Assembly (NCBI GenBank): GCA_041389565.1
Contig: JAWKRP010000012.1
Span: forward strand, 62,001-126,000
DNA length: 64,000 nucleotides
Reading direction: 5' to 3'
Origin: JACKEQ01 sp041389565
GTDB lineage: Bacteria > Myxococcota_A > UBA796 > GCA-2862545
Shown here: piece after piece, positions 1 to 7,516 of the stretch
Numbering within the stretch: position 1 is the first letter of the stretch
Layout: each line of letters starts with the position of its first letter
The notes under the pieces: generated by a model
Databases searched by the model: none
Told to the model about the DNA's origin: nothing
What the model saw: only the letters and a program-made list of their open reading frames with translations
Position numbers and translations under genes: made by a program

Positions 1-650
1 GCCGTGACCTCCAGCGAGGCGGCCACGTCGCGGTCCACGACGCCATCGGCGGCGAGCGCGTCCACGGTGCGGTGCAGCGTGTCGACCTGGAGCTTGCGCG
101 CGCAGTAGTCGACCCACTTCTCGCGGGTGCTCGCCTGGCGGGTGAGGCGCTCCTCCCGACGCAGGGCGAGCGCGGTCGACGGCTCGGGCGCCGGCGCCGC
201 GAGGGCGACGACGAACACCGTCTCCTCGACGACCGTGGCACCCCGAGGCGAGTACGCGCCGGTGCGAACGAGCTGCGGGAGGACCTCGTCGACGAGGAAC
301 CGCCGGAGCCGGACGCCGATCGGCTTGTTCGTCTTGGTGAGGACGAGGTGCAGGCCGGGCTCCAGCAGGAGCATCAGCCCGCCCGCGCGACTCGGTACCT
401 CCGGGGTACCGAGTCCGACGGCGGCCTTGAACGCGGCGAGCTCCTCGCCGGAGAGCAGGACGTAGTCCTTGCCTTCGATGAACTCGGCGCCCCACTCGCG
501 GGTGATGCGGGTGACGAGGCGCTTGCCGTTCCCGGCGTAGCCGAGCCGACGGCCCATCTCGCGGGCGACCCAGGCGGGCTTGCCGTCCCAGGTCAGCGTG
601 GTCAGGGGCTCACCCTCGAAGGGGAGCGTCAGAGCGTGGATCTGGGCCAT
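1..650 (-). CDS. BRO-N domain phage antirepressor (3' end cut by window edge)
   Basis: Reading the minus strand from the ATG at 650 gives an open frame to base 1 with no stop, so the gene is partial at its C-terminus. Residues about 1-125 look like a BRO-N domain: a TLTWDGKPAWVAREMGRRLGY segment aligns with the BRO-N 'W.A.DV...LGY' start, followed by a GGLMLLLEPGLHLVL strand-helix region and an IGVRLRRFLVDEVLPQLVRTG helix near the domain end. BRO-N proteins are DNA-binding antirepressors of phages and large DNA viruses. The C-terminal part seen here (about 90 residues) is not recognised. A GGGGTGA box lies just upstream, overlapping the stop of the preceding small gene three bases away, so the two are cotranscribed. 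It probably controls lysogeny-like genes of the element, which is inference. Confidence 0.8.
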   Translation of the reverse strand, partial: MAQIHALTLPFEGEPLTTLTWDGKPAWVAREMGRRLGYAGNGKRLVTRITREWGAEFIEGKDYVLLSGEELAAFKAAVGLGTPEVPSRAGGLMLLLEPGLHLVLTKTNKPIGVRLRRFLVDEVLPQLVRTGAYSPRGATVVEETVFVVALAAPAPEPSTALALRREERLTRQASTREKWVDYCARKLQVDTLHRTVDALAADGVVDRDVAASLEVT

Positions 651-653
651 CGT

Positions 654-896
654 TCACCCCGCGTCCACGAAGGGGTGGTCGTCGAGGGCGAGGTCGGCCC
701 AGGGGCCCTTGCCGTTGGCGGCATCCTCGCGCGCCCAACGCTCGAGCACGCCGAAGAACCCGTGGAGGTTCTCGGCCATCTCGCGCGCGTCGTCGCGACC
801 AATCGGGTCGGGCGAGTAGGGCTGGAAGGCGGTGGCGAGGTCGTCGAGGACCTCGTCGGAGGGGCCCTGGTGGGCCAGGAAGGTGGGGCGGCTCAT
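654..896 (-). CDS. Small acidic hypothetical protein upstream of the antirepressor
   Basis: An 80-residue frame starting MSRPTFLAHQG and ending three bases before the antirepressor ATG. A G-rich stretch (GGGGGGTG) precedes the ATG. The product is acidic with aromatic residues (HGFFGVLERW) and has no signal peptide, membrane segment or known motif. Its tight spacing to the antirepressor supports a real gene in the same operon. The 184 bp upstream of it (897-1080) contain no gene; a TATAGG-like box on the minus strand near 1041-1046 could be a weak -10. I do not recognise the family. Confidence 0.55.
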   Translation of the reverse strand: MSRPTFLAHQGPSDEVLDDLATAFQPYSPDPIGRDDAREMAENLHGFFGVLERWAREDAANGKGPWADLALDDHPFVDAG

Positions 897-1080
897 CGCG
901 CACCCCCCGCGTGGTTGCGGGGGATGGACGCGACGAGGGTGGGCTTCGGCGACGACATCGCGGACCTCGTGCGTCCTCCGTCGCGGGCCTCACCATGAGG
1001 TCTCGCGCTTCAGACACACGAGGAATAGCGAAGGTCTCTCCTATACTTTTCCGCGTCGATTCCGGGGTTTCCGCCTCGCG

Positions 1081-2205
1081 CTACCCGCCTCGCGCTGCCG
1101 GTTTGCGCTTCGCCGCCTTCGACGTGCTTTTCCGCGTTCCGCTGCGTTTCCGCTCGTCGTCGTCACCCTCCTCGGGAGGGGGTGGAAGCTCGGTCCAGAA
1201 CGAGATCCGGCCAGCCGGGATCGGCAGCCGGTAGGCCCCGTCCTCGTCGTCGCTCGCGCTGAGCGTCTCGATCTCGATCCCCGCAGCCGCCGCGTTCAGG
1301 TGGGCCTGAAGCTCACTCTTCCGCTTCGGAAGCGGCGTTGGGTCGACGTCGGGCCCGTACACGACCTCGGCGAGCTCGCCGCGCGGGACCCAAACGTTCG
1401 GCCGCTGGGCGAGCGCGTAGAGGAGCCGCCCGATGGTGCGCCGGCCGCCGAAGTCCAGGGCTACCCCTCGGCTCCACGCGCGTCCCTGAACCGGGTCGAG
1501 CACGAGGTCCCAGGCCCCGTCGAACCAGGGCGACGGGTCGACGCTGGACGTATAGTGGCGGCGGACGAAGTCGAGCAAGCGCGCGCGTGGAGCCCCGTCG
1601 ACGACGTGGACGGCGTCGTGCAAGGGCATGACCTCGACCTGCGTCGTGGAGAACATGGCGTGAACCTCGGCCACCACGGGCTCGGCGATCGGCGCCAGGA
1701 CGAGCGCCCGATCCGTCGCCGCGGCCCGTCGCGCCGCGTCACCGACCGCAACGAGGTCCGAGAAGCCACAGACCGTGGTGATCGCCACGGTGAAGGACGA
1801 CCTCAGCCGCAAGGTGCCCACCACCACGCTGGCGCCGGCGACGCCCGTGAGCTTCGCCGTCCCGCGCTCGTGCAGGTGCAGCGCGGCGCCGAGTCGGTCC
1901 GCGAGCTGCGCGACGTCAAGGCGCTGTCGCACGGCATCCCCGCGCGCGACCTTGATCGTCGGGCAGTTCCGCTCCTCGCACACGGCCTCGATGTCGTGGC
2001 GGCCGTGCTCGACGAGCGTGCGCGAGCAGCCCCAGCCGCCGCTTCGATCGCCGCACGGCCATCCCTGGGAGAGCTCGCTGGTCCGCGACAGGCAGCCGGC
2101 GATCAGCGGGAACGCCTCACCGACGAGCGCCCGCCACGCGGCCTCCGACGTCGCGCCGTCCGGCACTTCGCGCAGCGCCCGCGACAGGCCCTCAAGCCCC
2201 GGCAT
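1081..2205 (-). CDS. Hypothetical protein: Cys-rich N-terminus plus winged-helix-like C-terminus
   Basis: A 374-residue protein of unknown function. Residues about 38-80 contain five cysteines (C38, C51, C59, C75, C80) in a pattern like GWGC...VC....C, suggestive of a zinc-binding ribbon. The middle (about 110-220) is mixed alpha/beta without motifs. Residues about 250-315 (LDFGGRRTIGRLLYALAQRP, then a PRGELAEVVYG helix) resemble a winged-helix DNA-binding domain of the response-regulator type. The last 40 residues are a Lys/Arg/Ser-rich tail, likely disordered and nucleic-acid binding. Its ATG overlaps the 3' end of the upstream gene by 14 bases, so translation is probably coupled. A regulator or cargo effector of the element is possible; neither is shown. 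Confidence 0.7.
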   Translation of the reverse strand: MPGLEGLSRALREVPDGATSEAAWRALVGEAFPLIAGCLSRTSELSQGWPCGDRSGGWGCSRTLVEHGRHDIEAVCEERNCPTIKVARGDAVRQRLDVAQLADRLGAALHLHERGTAKLTGVAGASVVVGTLRLRSSFTVAITTVCGFSDLVAVGDAARRAAATDRALVLAPIAEPVVAEVHAMFSTTQVEVMPLHDAVHVVDGAPRARLLDFVRRHYTSSVDPSPWFDGAWDLVLDPVQGRAWSRGVALDFGGRRTIGRLLYALAQRPNVWVPRGELAEVVYGPDVDPTPLPKRKSELQAHLNAAAAGIEIETLSASDDEDGAYRLPIPAGRISFWTELPPPPEEGDDDERKRSGTRKSTSKAAKRKPAARGG

Positions 2206-3349
2206 CGGACTTCAGCGGGAGGATGAAGCCGCGCTTCTCCAGCCACTCGTTGACCAGGTCCTCGTCGCCGTCGCGCCCGTAGCTCGCAACGTGCGGCTTC
2301 TCGATCTTGACGGTGCGCGGCTTCTTCGGGCTGTCGCTGAACGTGATGAGGAAGGTCGCCTTGGCCAACGCCTTGCTCTCCAGGTTCGGCCGGTACTGAC
2401 CCCACGCCGCGAACAGGTCCTTCTTGGCGCGGTGGATCGTCTCCCGGCCGTCGGGGCCGCCGTACCGGAAGTGGACCTCCTTGAGCGTGACGGCCTCGAT
2501 GCCCTCGATGTCGTCGCACACGAGCGCGTCGTCGCCGTGATCGGCGAGGGGCTGGAGCGTGAACTTCTCCTTGTCGGCGAAGTGCTCGGGGTCCCCGAAC
2601 AGAACGCGCCCGATGGTGGTCCGGTACGCCTCGCACTCGCCCTTGGTCGTCGTGTGCACGGAGAGCTCGCCGCGCTTCGCGACGTAGGAGAGGACGTCGT
2701 ACTTCTCCGGGCGCCCGACGCGCCGCTCGGTCTGGCCGTGCCGGATCTCGGCGCGCTGGTCCATCGCGAGCCCGTGCCGGATCATCAGCCAGGTGGTCGC
2801 ACCGCGCGTCGCGTGGGTGATGCGCACGCAGTCGGCACCCTTCTTCTTCGCGTCGAACCACCCGTTGAGGTGCTCGACGATCGGCGCGAGGACCGCGTCG
2901 GAGAGCTTCGGCAGGGGCCTCGGCTTGCCGCGGTAGGTCTCGTACCGCTTCGTCTTGAAGATCAGCCGCTGCGCGTGAACCCGGACCAGGACCTCGCGCT
3001 CCAACGTCCACATGCGCAGCGCGACGTCGGCGGGGCTCGGGTCGATCAGCGCCTTGATCTCGGGCAGGACGCTGGCGTCGAGCAGCAACTCCAGGCCGTC
3101 CTCGTCTGCCATCTCGTGAATGTGGTGGAGCGCGTCGGCGAGGCCAGGCGGGAACGTCTCCGGCGGGTCCGCGAGCACGGCTGCCAGCGCGTCGAAGTCG
3201 AAGTCATTCTCGTCGGCGTCCAGGTCGAGCTCGACCTCATCGACGAGGAAGGTCTCGGCCTCGCTGTTCAGCAGGTCCACGAGGTGCTCGAAGGACACGG
3301 AACGGAGGATCTCGGGGCGCGCGATGCGCCGGAGGTTCAAGGAGCTCAT
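2192..3349 (-). CDS. Hypothetical protein, partner of the Cys-rich protein
   Basis: A 385-residue soluble protein beginning MSSLNLRRIARPEILRSVSF. The N-terminal ~65 residues are rich in Asp and Glu. The rest is a mixed alpha/beta protein with no signal peptide, membrane helix or catalytic motif I can name. A segment around residues 290-315 (EVHFRYGGPDGRETIHRAKKDLF) and a C-terminal VNEWLEKRGFILP helix look conserved-type. It overlaps the next gene (Cys-rich/winged-helix protein) by 14 bases, forming a two-gene operon transcribed away from the recombinase. I do not recognise the family. Its place between an antirepressor and the integrase says it is element cargo or element regulation. Confidence 0.7.
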   Translation of the reverse strand: MSSLNLRRIARPEILRSVSFEHLVDLLNSEAETFLVDEVELDLDADENDFDFDALAAVLADPPETFPPGLADALHHIHEMADEDGLELLLDASVLPEIKALIDPSPADVALRMWTLEREVLVRVHAQRLIFKTKRYETYRGKPRPLPKLSDAVLAPIVEHLNGWFDAKKKGADCVRITHATRGATTWLMIRHGLAMDQRAEIRHGQTERRVGRPEKYDVLSYVAKRGELSVHTTTKGECEAYRTTIGRVLFGDPEHFADKEKFTLQPLADHGDDALVCDDIEGIEAVTLKEVHFRYGGPDGRETIHRAKKDLFAAWGQYRPNLESKALAKATFLITFSDSPKKPRTVKIEKPHVASYGRDGDEDLVNEWLEKRGFILPLKSDAGA

Positions 3350-3601
3350 CTACACCTCGGGCAGCCCCTGGGCCTCCCCTCGTCCGCAGGGGGCCCCACC
3401 GCGGCGAAGTCGTGTTGCGCGCCACCGGTCGGGCCGTCATCCCCCCGAGGGGCGTGCGGCTCGCTTGCCTTGGGGATATAGTCCCGGTGGGCTTTTCTGG
3501 CGAACTGACATCGTGAACCTCGGGAGGGCTTGGCGGATCGCTCCGATTACGTCAAGCTCTCTGTATACTGCACACACGTTCAGTAGTCGAGGTCGCCGCC
3601 C
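3350..3601. promoter_or_regulatory. Divergent control region between cargo operon and recombinase
   Basis: 252 bp with no gene between divergent starts. On the plus strand TATACT at 3564-3569 is a good -10 match for the recombinase, but there is no clear -35 seventeen bases upstream, suggesting activator dependence. A near-palindrome CTGTATACTG (3561-3570) overlaps it and could be an operator. On the minus strand TATATC (complement of 3476-3481) is a weak -10 candidate for the cargo operon. GAGGT at 3589-3593 is the recombinase ribosome-binding site. All promoter calls here are by eye. Confidence 0.4.
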
Positions 3602-5182
3602 ATGTCCCGCCCAAAGTCCCGTCGATCCGTCCGACCCGAGGCCCGCGCTCGCGCTACGTCGACGCGCGGCGCCACCGCCCCCGCGGCGCGCCAGGCCGTC
3701 CTCTACGCCCGCGTCTCGTCGCGTGAGCAGGAGCAGCAGGGGTTCTCCATCCCGGCGCAGCAGGAGCTGCTCCGCAAGTACGCCGCCGACCACGGGTACA
3801 CGATCGTCGACGAGTTCGTCGACGTCGAGACCGCGAAGAAGACCGGACGCGGCTCGTTCACGCGCATGGTGGCCTTCCTGCGCAAGCGCCGCGAGCCCCG
3901 GCCGGTGATCCTCGTCGAGAAGACCGACCGGCTCTACCGCAACCTCAAGGACTGGGTGCTGCTCGACGAGATGAACGTCGACATCCACCTCGTGAAGGAG
4001 GGCGTGATCCTGTCGGACGAGTCGCGGTCGTCCGAGAAGTTCGTCCACGGCATCAAGGTGCTGATGGCCAAGAACTACGTCGACAACCTGTCCGAGGAGG
4101 TCCGCAAGGGGATGCACCAGAAGGCGCGCGAGGGCCACTGGCCCAGCTCGGCGCCCTTCGGGTACCTCAACGAGCGGCGCGACGGGCGCAGCTTCATCGT
4201 GCCCGACCCGGAGCGCGCGCTGCTCGTGCGCAACCTCTTCGAGCAGTACGACACCGGCGAGCACTCGATGGAGACGCTGTCGGCCTACGCCGAGCGGGTC
4301 GGGCTGCGCGGGCGACGCGGAGGCAAGCTGTACGCCGCCACCATCCACACGATGCTGCGGAACCCGCTCTACGCGGGCCAGTTCTACTGGGGCGGCCAGC
4401 TCTACATGGGCCGCGACCCGAAGCTCATCGGCTGGGAGCTGTTCGAGCGCGTGCAGGCGCGCCTGGACGGCCACCCCTACACCCGGGCCAGCGAGCACAC
4501 CTTCGCCTACAGCGGCCTCGTCACCTGCGGCCTGTGCGGGTGCGCCTACACGGCCGAGGTGAAGAAGAAGGTCTACATCTACTACCGGTGCGCCAAGAAC
4601 TGCGTGCGCGGCGTGAAGTACGTCCCCGAGCGGCGCATGACCGAGATGATCGGGCTGCACGTCGCCAAGCTGTGCTTCCCGCCCCACCTGCGGGACCACG
4701 TCATCGACGCCCTGAAGTCGAGCCGGCGCCTCGTCGCCGAGGAGACCAAGGCGCGCATCACCGAGGCCACGCAGCGCATCGACCGGCTCAGCCGGATGAT
4801 CGACAAGGCCTACGAGGACAAGCTCGACGGGCGCATCGACCACGAGTTCTTCGTCCGCAAGCGGATGGAGTGGGACGAGCAGCGGGCCGAGGCCGTCCGG
4901 GAGGTCGAGCGCCTCAACCGGACCAACTCGGCGAGCCTCGAAGCCGGCATCCGGGTCTTCGAACTCGCGAACGACGCCTACAAGCTCTATTCCGAGCGGG
5001 AGCCTCTCCAGCACCGCGATCTGCTGAAGTGGCTCTTCTCGAACTTCACTTTCGCCGACGGCGAGCTCACGGCGACCTGGCGAAAGCCCTTCTCGCTCCT
5101 CGTCGATCGCCCCGGTGACCCAAACGAGAACGGCGCCGATTCTGACGAGCAGAACCGGCGCCGTAGTGAATGGTCGGGGTGA
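3602..5182 (+). CDS. Large serine recombinase / integrase
   Basis: A 526-residue site-specific recombinase of the large serine family. After a basic ~30-residue leader the resolvase domain begins at VLYARVSSREQ, with catalytic Ser39 in the YxRVS motif and the downstream LVEKTDRLYRNLKD segment that carries catalytic Arg residues. The recombinase domain follows (GKLYAATIHTMLRNPLYAG, about 240-265). A zinc ribbon CGLCGC...YRCAKNC lies at about 302-335, then a coiled-coil region (about 380-440). It starts at ATG 3602 with GAGGT eight bases upstream. It should integrate and, with a directionality factor, excise the element. The last codons (…WSG, stop) are read through the 3' end of tRNA-Pro on the other strand, and a tRNA-terminator-like hairpin lies inside its coding sequence. 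The C-terminal tail may therefore be host-derived DNA captured at integration. Confidence 0.93.
   Translation: MSRPKSRRSVRPEARARATSTRGATAPAARQAVLYARVSSREQEQQGFSIPAQQELLRKYAADHGYTIVDEFVDVETAKKTGRGSFTRMVAFLRKRREPRPVILVEKTDRLYRNLKDWVLLDEMNVDIHLVKEGVILSDESRSSEKFVHGIKVLMAKNYVDNLSEEVRKGMHQKAREGHWPSSAPFGYLNERRDGRSFIVPDPERALLVRNLFEQYDTGEHSMETLSAYAERVGLRGRRGGKLYAATIHTMLRNPLYAGQFYWGGQLYMGRDPKLIGWELFERVQARLDGHPYTRASEHTFAYSGLVTCGLCGCAYTAEVKKKVYIYYRCAKNCVRGVKYVPERRMTEMIGLHVAKLCFPPHLRDHVIDALKSSRRLVAEETKARITEATQRIDRLSRMIDKAYEDKLDGRIDHEFFVRKRMEWDEQRAEAVREVERLNRTNSASLEAGIRVFELANDAYKLYSEREPLQHRDLLKWLFSNFTFADGELTATWRKPFSLLVDRPGDPNENGADSDEQNRRRSEWSG
5130..5164 (-). terminator. Hairpin terminator candidate for tRNA-Pro inside the recombinase 3' end
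   Basis: A 15-bp stem (one A.C mismatch) with a 5-nt loop ACGAG: ACGGCGCCGATTCTG pairs with CAGAACCGGCGCCGT. Downstream on the minus strand comes TCTCGTTT, a short T-rich run. It sits six bases beyond the tRNA-Pro 3' end, where a terminator of the infC-to-tRNA-Pro transcription unit is expected. It is also inside the recombinase coding sequence on the other strand. Confidence 0.6.
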
Positions 5183-5247
5183 CTGGATTCGAACCAGCGA
5201 CCACCAGACCCCCAGTCTGGTGCGCTACCAGGCTGCGCTACACCCCG
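5171..5247 (-). tRNA. tRNA-Pro(GGG)
   Basis: A full cloverleaf on the minus strand: acceptor CGGGGTG with matching 3' strand, anticodon stem CCAGA/TCTGG with loop CTGGGGG (anticodon GGG), TTCGAAT T-loop, and an encoded CCA at 5173-5171. It follows the MerR gene by 12 bases, so it is probably the last gene of the infC operon. It is the presumed insertion target of the element to its left, and its 3' 12 bases overlap the recombinase stop region. Confidence 0.95.
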
Positions 5248-5259
5248 GACGGCTCCGGA

Positions 5260-5709
5260 CTAACCGTCCCCCAGGAAGGGGGCAACGCCGATGGCGCGGT
5301 ACTGTTCACGGAGTGTGCCCACGGACTCGCGAACGCCCTTCAGGCGATCGATGGCCTCGCGGATTCGCTCGGTATCCCCACCACCTGCGGCGGGTGCGGG
5401 CGTGACGCCGTCTTCGAGCGCCTTGCGCGCGCCGGCGATCGTGAAGCCATCGTCGTGGAGCAGCCGACGGATCTTCATGAACGTGGAGATGTCGGCACGG
5501 CGGTACATGCGCTGACCCGTGCTCGACCGCTGGGTGCGCATCTTGAACTCGCTCTCCCAGTAGCGCAGCACATGCGCTTCCACGCCCACCAGGCCGGCCG
5601 CTTCCCCGATGCGGAAGAAGAGCTTGTCGGGAACGTCGGGACCGAGATCGTCGAGATCCATGCCGTCGTCGTCGGGGTCGCCAGGGCCCTGGGAATCGGT
5701 CGGGCTCAC
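5260..5709 (-). CDS. MerR-family transcriptional regulator
   Basis: A 149-residue protein. After an acidic ~30-residue leader, residues about 31-100 form a MerR winged helix: KLFFRIGEAAGLVGVEAHVL, the RYWESEF recognition region, then the QRMYRRADI wing. The C-terminal ~50 residues form a helix (RIREAIDRLKGVRESVGTLR) typical of the MerR dimerisation coil, and no metal-binding Cys are seen. The GTG at 5709 overlaps the stop of the upstream lipoprotein gene as GTGA, so I prefer it to an ATG 48 bases further upstream inside the lipoprotein gene. A MerR gene at the end of a translation-factor operon is also typical of Deltaproteobacteria. Its targets are unknown. Confidence 0.88.
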   Translation of the reverse strand: MSPTDSQGPGDPDDDGMDLDDLGPDVPDKLFFRIGEAAGLVGVEAHVLRYWESEFKMRTQRSSTGQRMYRRADISTFMKIRRLLHDDGFTIAGARKALEDGVTPAPAAGGGDTERIREAIDRLKGVRESVGTLREQYRAIGVAPFLGDG

Positions 5710-6182
5710 TGGGCGTCCTCCTCGAACACCACCTCCGGAGCGTCGACCGGCTCCCACAAGGTGATCGTCCAGGTGTCGGTTCGGGCTTCGCCCTCTGCGC
5801 CCAGCGACGTGAGCGTGAGGTCGAAGAAGCCGGGATCCGCGGCATCCTGCCGGAGATTGTACTCCTCGGACCCACGCTCCCCGTCACTCGTGATGGTGGC
5901 GAGCTCGATCCGCTCCTCCCAGTCGTCGAACACTTCGATCAACAGGAGGTGGTTCGTACCCACGGGACCCCGGCCGGGATCAACCGTGGCGGTGCCCACC
6001 ATGACGGCACCAGTGTTCGAGGTGAGGTCGAACGTGACCGGCGGACCGAGCTCGCCCGGGGCGATCTCGATCTGCACGGTGTCGGCCTCGTTGTTGAACG
6101 GACGGACGACCAGCTCTTCCTTCTTGTCGCAGGCGAACAGACCCGCGATGGCGAAGACGAGAGCCAGTCGCGCGACGTTCAC
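5706..6182 (-). CDS. Putative lipoprotein between rplT and merR
   Basis: A 158-residue protein with a signal peptide (hydrophobic LALVFAIAGLFAC) whose Cys at residue 18 fits a lipobox, followed by DKKEE. The mature part is acidic and beta-rich without a known domain. It starts at GTG 6182, overlapping the rplT stop as GTGA, and its own stop overlaps the merR start the same way, so all three are translationally coupled. An envelope lipoprotein inside the infC-rpmI-rplT transcription unit is unusual. Function unknown. Confidence 0.8.
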   Translation of the reverse strand: MNVARLALVFAIAGLFACDKKEELVVRPFNNEADTVQIEIAPGELGPPVTFDLTSNTGAVMVGTATVDPGRGPVGTNHLLLIEVFDDWEERIELATITSDGERGSEEYNLRQDAADPGFFDLTLTSLGAEGEARTDTWTITLWEPVDAPEVVFEEDAQ

Positions 6183-6535
6183 GACGCCAGACCGGCCTTC
6201 GCCGCGTCGACCAGGGCCTGGAAGGCCACCGGCTCACGCACGGCCAGATCGGCGAGCATCTTGCGGTTCACGTCGACGCCCTGCTTCTTCAGGCCGTGGA
6301 TGAACTTGCTGTACGACAGGCCCTGCAGACGGACCGCAGCGTTGATCCGCTGCGTCCACAGGCGGCGGAAGTGACGCTTGCGCTGCTTGCGGCCGATGTA
6401 CGCGTTCTTGTCGGCGTGCATCCGCGCCGCGATCGCCTGGCGCAGGTTGCGACGACCGAGGAAGAATCCACGGACGCGACGGAAAAGGGTCTTGCGACGG
6501 GTGCGCCGGTTCATGGCGCCCTTGACTCTGGCCAT
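6179..6535 (-). CDS. rplT: 50S ribosomal protein L20
   Basis: A 118-residue L20, the usual family length. The basic N-terminal helix (MARVKGAMNRRTRRK...) and the globular part with NAYIGRKQRKR, RLWTQRINAA and YSKFIHGLKK match L20 throughout. It binds 23S rRNA early in 50S assembly and in many bacteria represses its own operon. It follows rpmI by 88 bases, a gap that holds an 18-bp palindrome. AGGAG precedes the ATG. Confidence 0.98.
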   Translation of the reverse strand: MARVKGAMNRRTRRKTLFRRVRGFFLGRRNLRQAIAARMHADKNAYIGRKQRKRHFRRLWTQRINAAVRLQGLSYSKFIHGLKKQGVDVNRKMLADLAVREPVAFQALVDAAKAGLAS

Positions 6536-6599
6536 CTTCTCTCTCCTCTTGGAACCGCTTCCCGGCGGGAGACCCGCGGTTGCGGTGGGTGGTGCACCT

Positions 6600-6617
6600 G
6601 CCCCGCACGTGCGGGGC
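6600..6617. promoter_or_regulatory. 18-bp perfect palindrome between rpmI and rplT
   Basis: GCCCCGCACGTGCGGGGC is a perfect inverted repeat in the 88-bp rpmI-rplT spacer. In RNA it forms a 7-bp stem with a 4-nt loop. No T-run follows on the minus strand, so it is not a standard terminator. It could be an L20 operator structure, an attenuator or a processing site. Confidence 0.45.
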
Positions 6618-6623
6618 GGTGGT

Positions 6624-6818
6624 TCAGATCATCTTCCGTACGACCTTCGCATCACACTCTTTCATGATGCCGGTCTGACGGAGGCCACGCTTCGCGGTCG
6701 TCGGCTTCTGCTCGAGGCAGTGACGAAGGAAGGCGTGCTTGAACTTGATCTTGCCGGACCCGGTCTTGCTGAACCGCTTGGCGGCACCGCGGTGGGTCTT
6801 CATCTTGGACTTGGCCAT
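6624..6818 (-). CDS. rpmI: 50S ribosomal protein L35
   Basis: A 64-residue L35 of normal length: start MAKSKMKTHRGAAKRFSKTG, a basic KIKFKHAF middle and a hydrophobic/basic C-terminus. It is a component of the large ribosomal subunit. It lies between infC (123-bp gap) and rplT in the universal infC-rpmI-rplT order. Confidence 0.98.
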   Translation of the reverse strand: MAKSKMKTHRGAAKRFSKTGSGKIKFKHAFLRHCLEQKPTTAKRGLRQTGIMKECDAKVVRKMI

Positions 6819-6941
6819 GGCGGACTCCTGAACCCGGCCGCCTTAACGCAGGCGGAGGGGGTGTCAATTCAGGGAGGAGTCAGCGAGACGGCTCGAGACG
6901 GCCCGCCGACATCGTGAGGGAACGCACGCGTCCCGAAGGGC

Positions 6942-7484
6942 TCACGCCTTCGGTGCGAGCACCATGAACATCTGCCGACCGTCCATCCGGGGCGGCGACT
7001 CGATGGAACCGAGATCGGCACACGCTTCGGCGATGCGCAGGCACTGCTGCGCGCCGATGTCGCGGTGCGCGAGCTCGCGGCCACGGAACCGGACGGTGAC
7101 CTTCACCTTGTTCCCCTCTTCGAGGAACCGGCGCGTGTGACGGACCTTCACGCCCATGTCGTGATCGTCGGTCTTCGGGCGCACCTTCACTTCCTTGAGC
7201 TGCACCTGGACCTGGTTCTTGCGCGCGATGGCGGCCTTCTTCTTCCGCTCGTACTTCAGCTGCCCGAAGTCGCCGATGCGGCACACCGGCGGACGGGCGG
7301 TCGGCGCGACCTCGATCAGGTCGAGGCCCCGATCCTCTGCGAGCTGGACCGCATCCTTCGTCAGGAACTCGCCCAGCTTGTTGCCCTCTTCGTCGATGAC
7401 GAGGACGCGCGGGACGCGAATGCGCATGTTGACGCGGATTTCTTCCTTTTCAGCGACTGGGCGCTTGCGCGGTCCTCTTCTCAA
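6942..7484 (-). CDS. infC: Translation initiation factor IF-3
   Basis: A 180-residue IF-3. The N-domain has IRVPRVLVIDEEGNKLG and DLIEVAPTARPPVCRIGDFG; the linker is KYERKKKAAIARK; the C-domain has EVKVRPKTDDHDMGVK and KVKVTVRFRGRE. IF-3 binds the 30S subunit and checks start-codon pairing. The best start is TTG at 7484: AGAGGA lies five bases upstream on the minus strand. Non-AUG starts are a known feature of infC, where IF-3 represses its own translation, so the TTG is consistent with autoregulation. It heads the infC-rpmI-rplT-lipoprotein-merR-tRNA-Pro unit. Confidence 0.97.
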   Translation of the reverse strand: MRRGPRKRPVAEKEEIRVNMRIRVPRVLVIDEEGNKLGEFLTKDAVQLAEDRGLDLIEVAPTARPPVCRIGDFGQLKYERKKKAAIARKNQVQVQLKEVKVRPKTDDHDMGVKVRHTRRFLEEGNKVKVTVRFRGRELAHRDIGAQQCLRIAEACADLGSIESPPRMDGRQMFMVLAPKA

Positions 7485-7516
7485 ACAGATCCTCTCGAGA
7501 GCTCGGGAACGAACGA

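Larger units (their letters stand above)
1..5182. mobile_element. Right end of an integrative element inserted at tRNA-Pro
   Basis: A BRO-N antirepressor, unknown cargo genes and a large serine recombinase occupy this stretch, and the recombinase stop codon falls inside the 3' end of tRNA-Pro. Right of the tRNA the content is purely core (infC operon). Integrase next to a tRNA 3' end is the usual layout of a tRNA-targeted integrative element, so this is read as its right end. The left end lies outside the window and no second copy of the tRNA 3' end is visible here. The exact crossover point is not determined; it could lie within the recombinase 3' codons. Confidence 0.7.

Noticed and set aside
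72..998. Plus-strand frame covering the left edge
   Set aside because: Antisense to the BRO-N gene, whose domain is clear on the minus strand.
5115..6303. Plus-strand reading frames with GDWIRTSDHQ- or VTGFEPATTRP-type starts
   Set aside because: They translate the tRNA-Pro gene in reverse, a well-known source of false proteins, and run antisense to merR and the lipoprotein.
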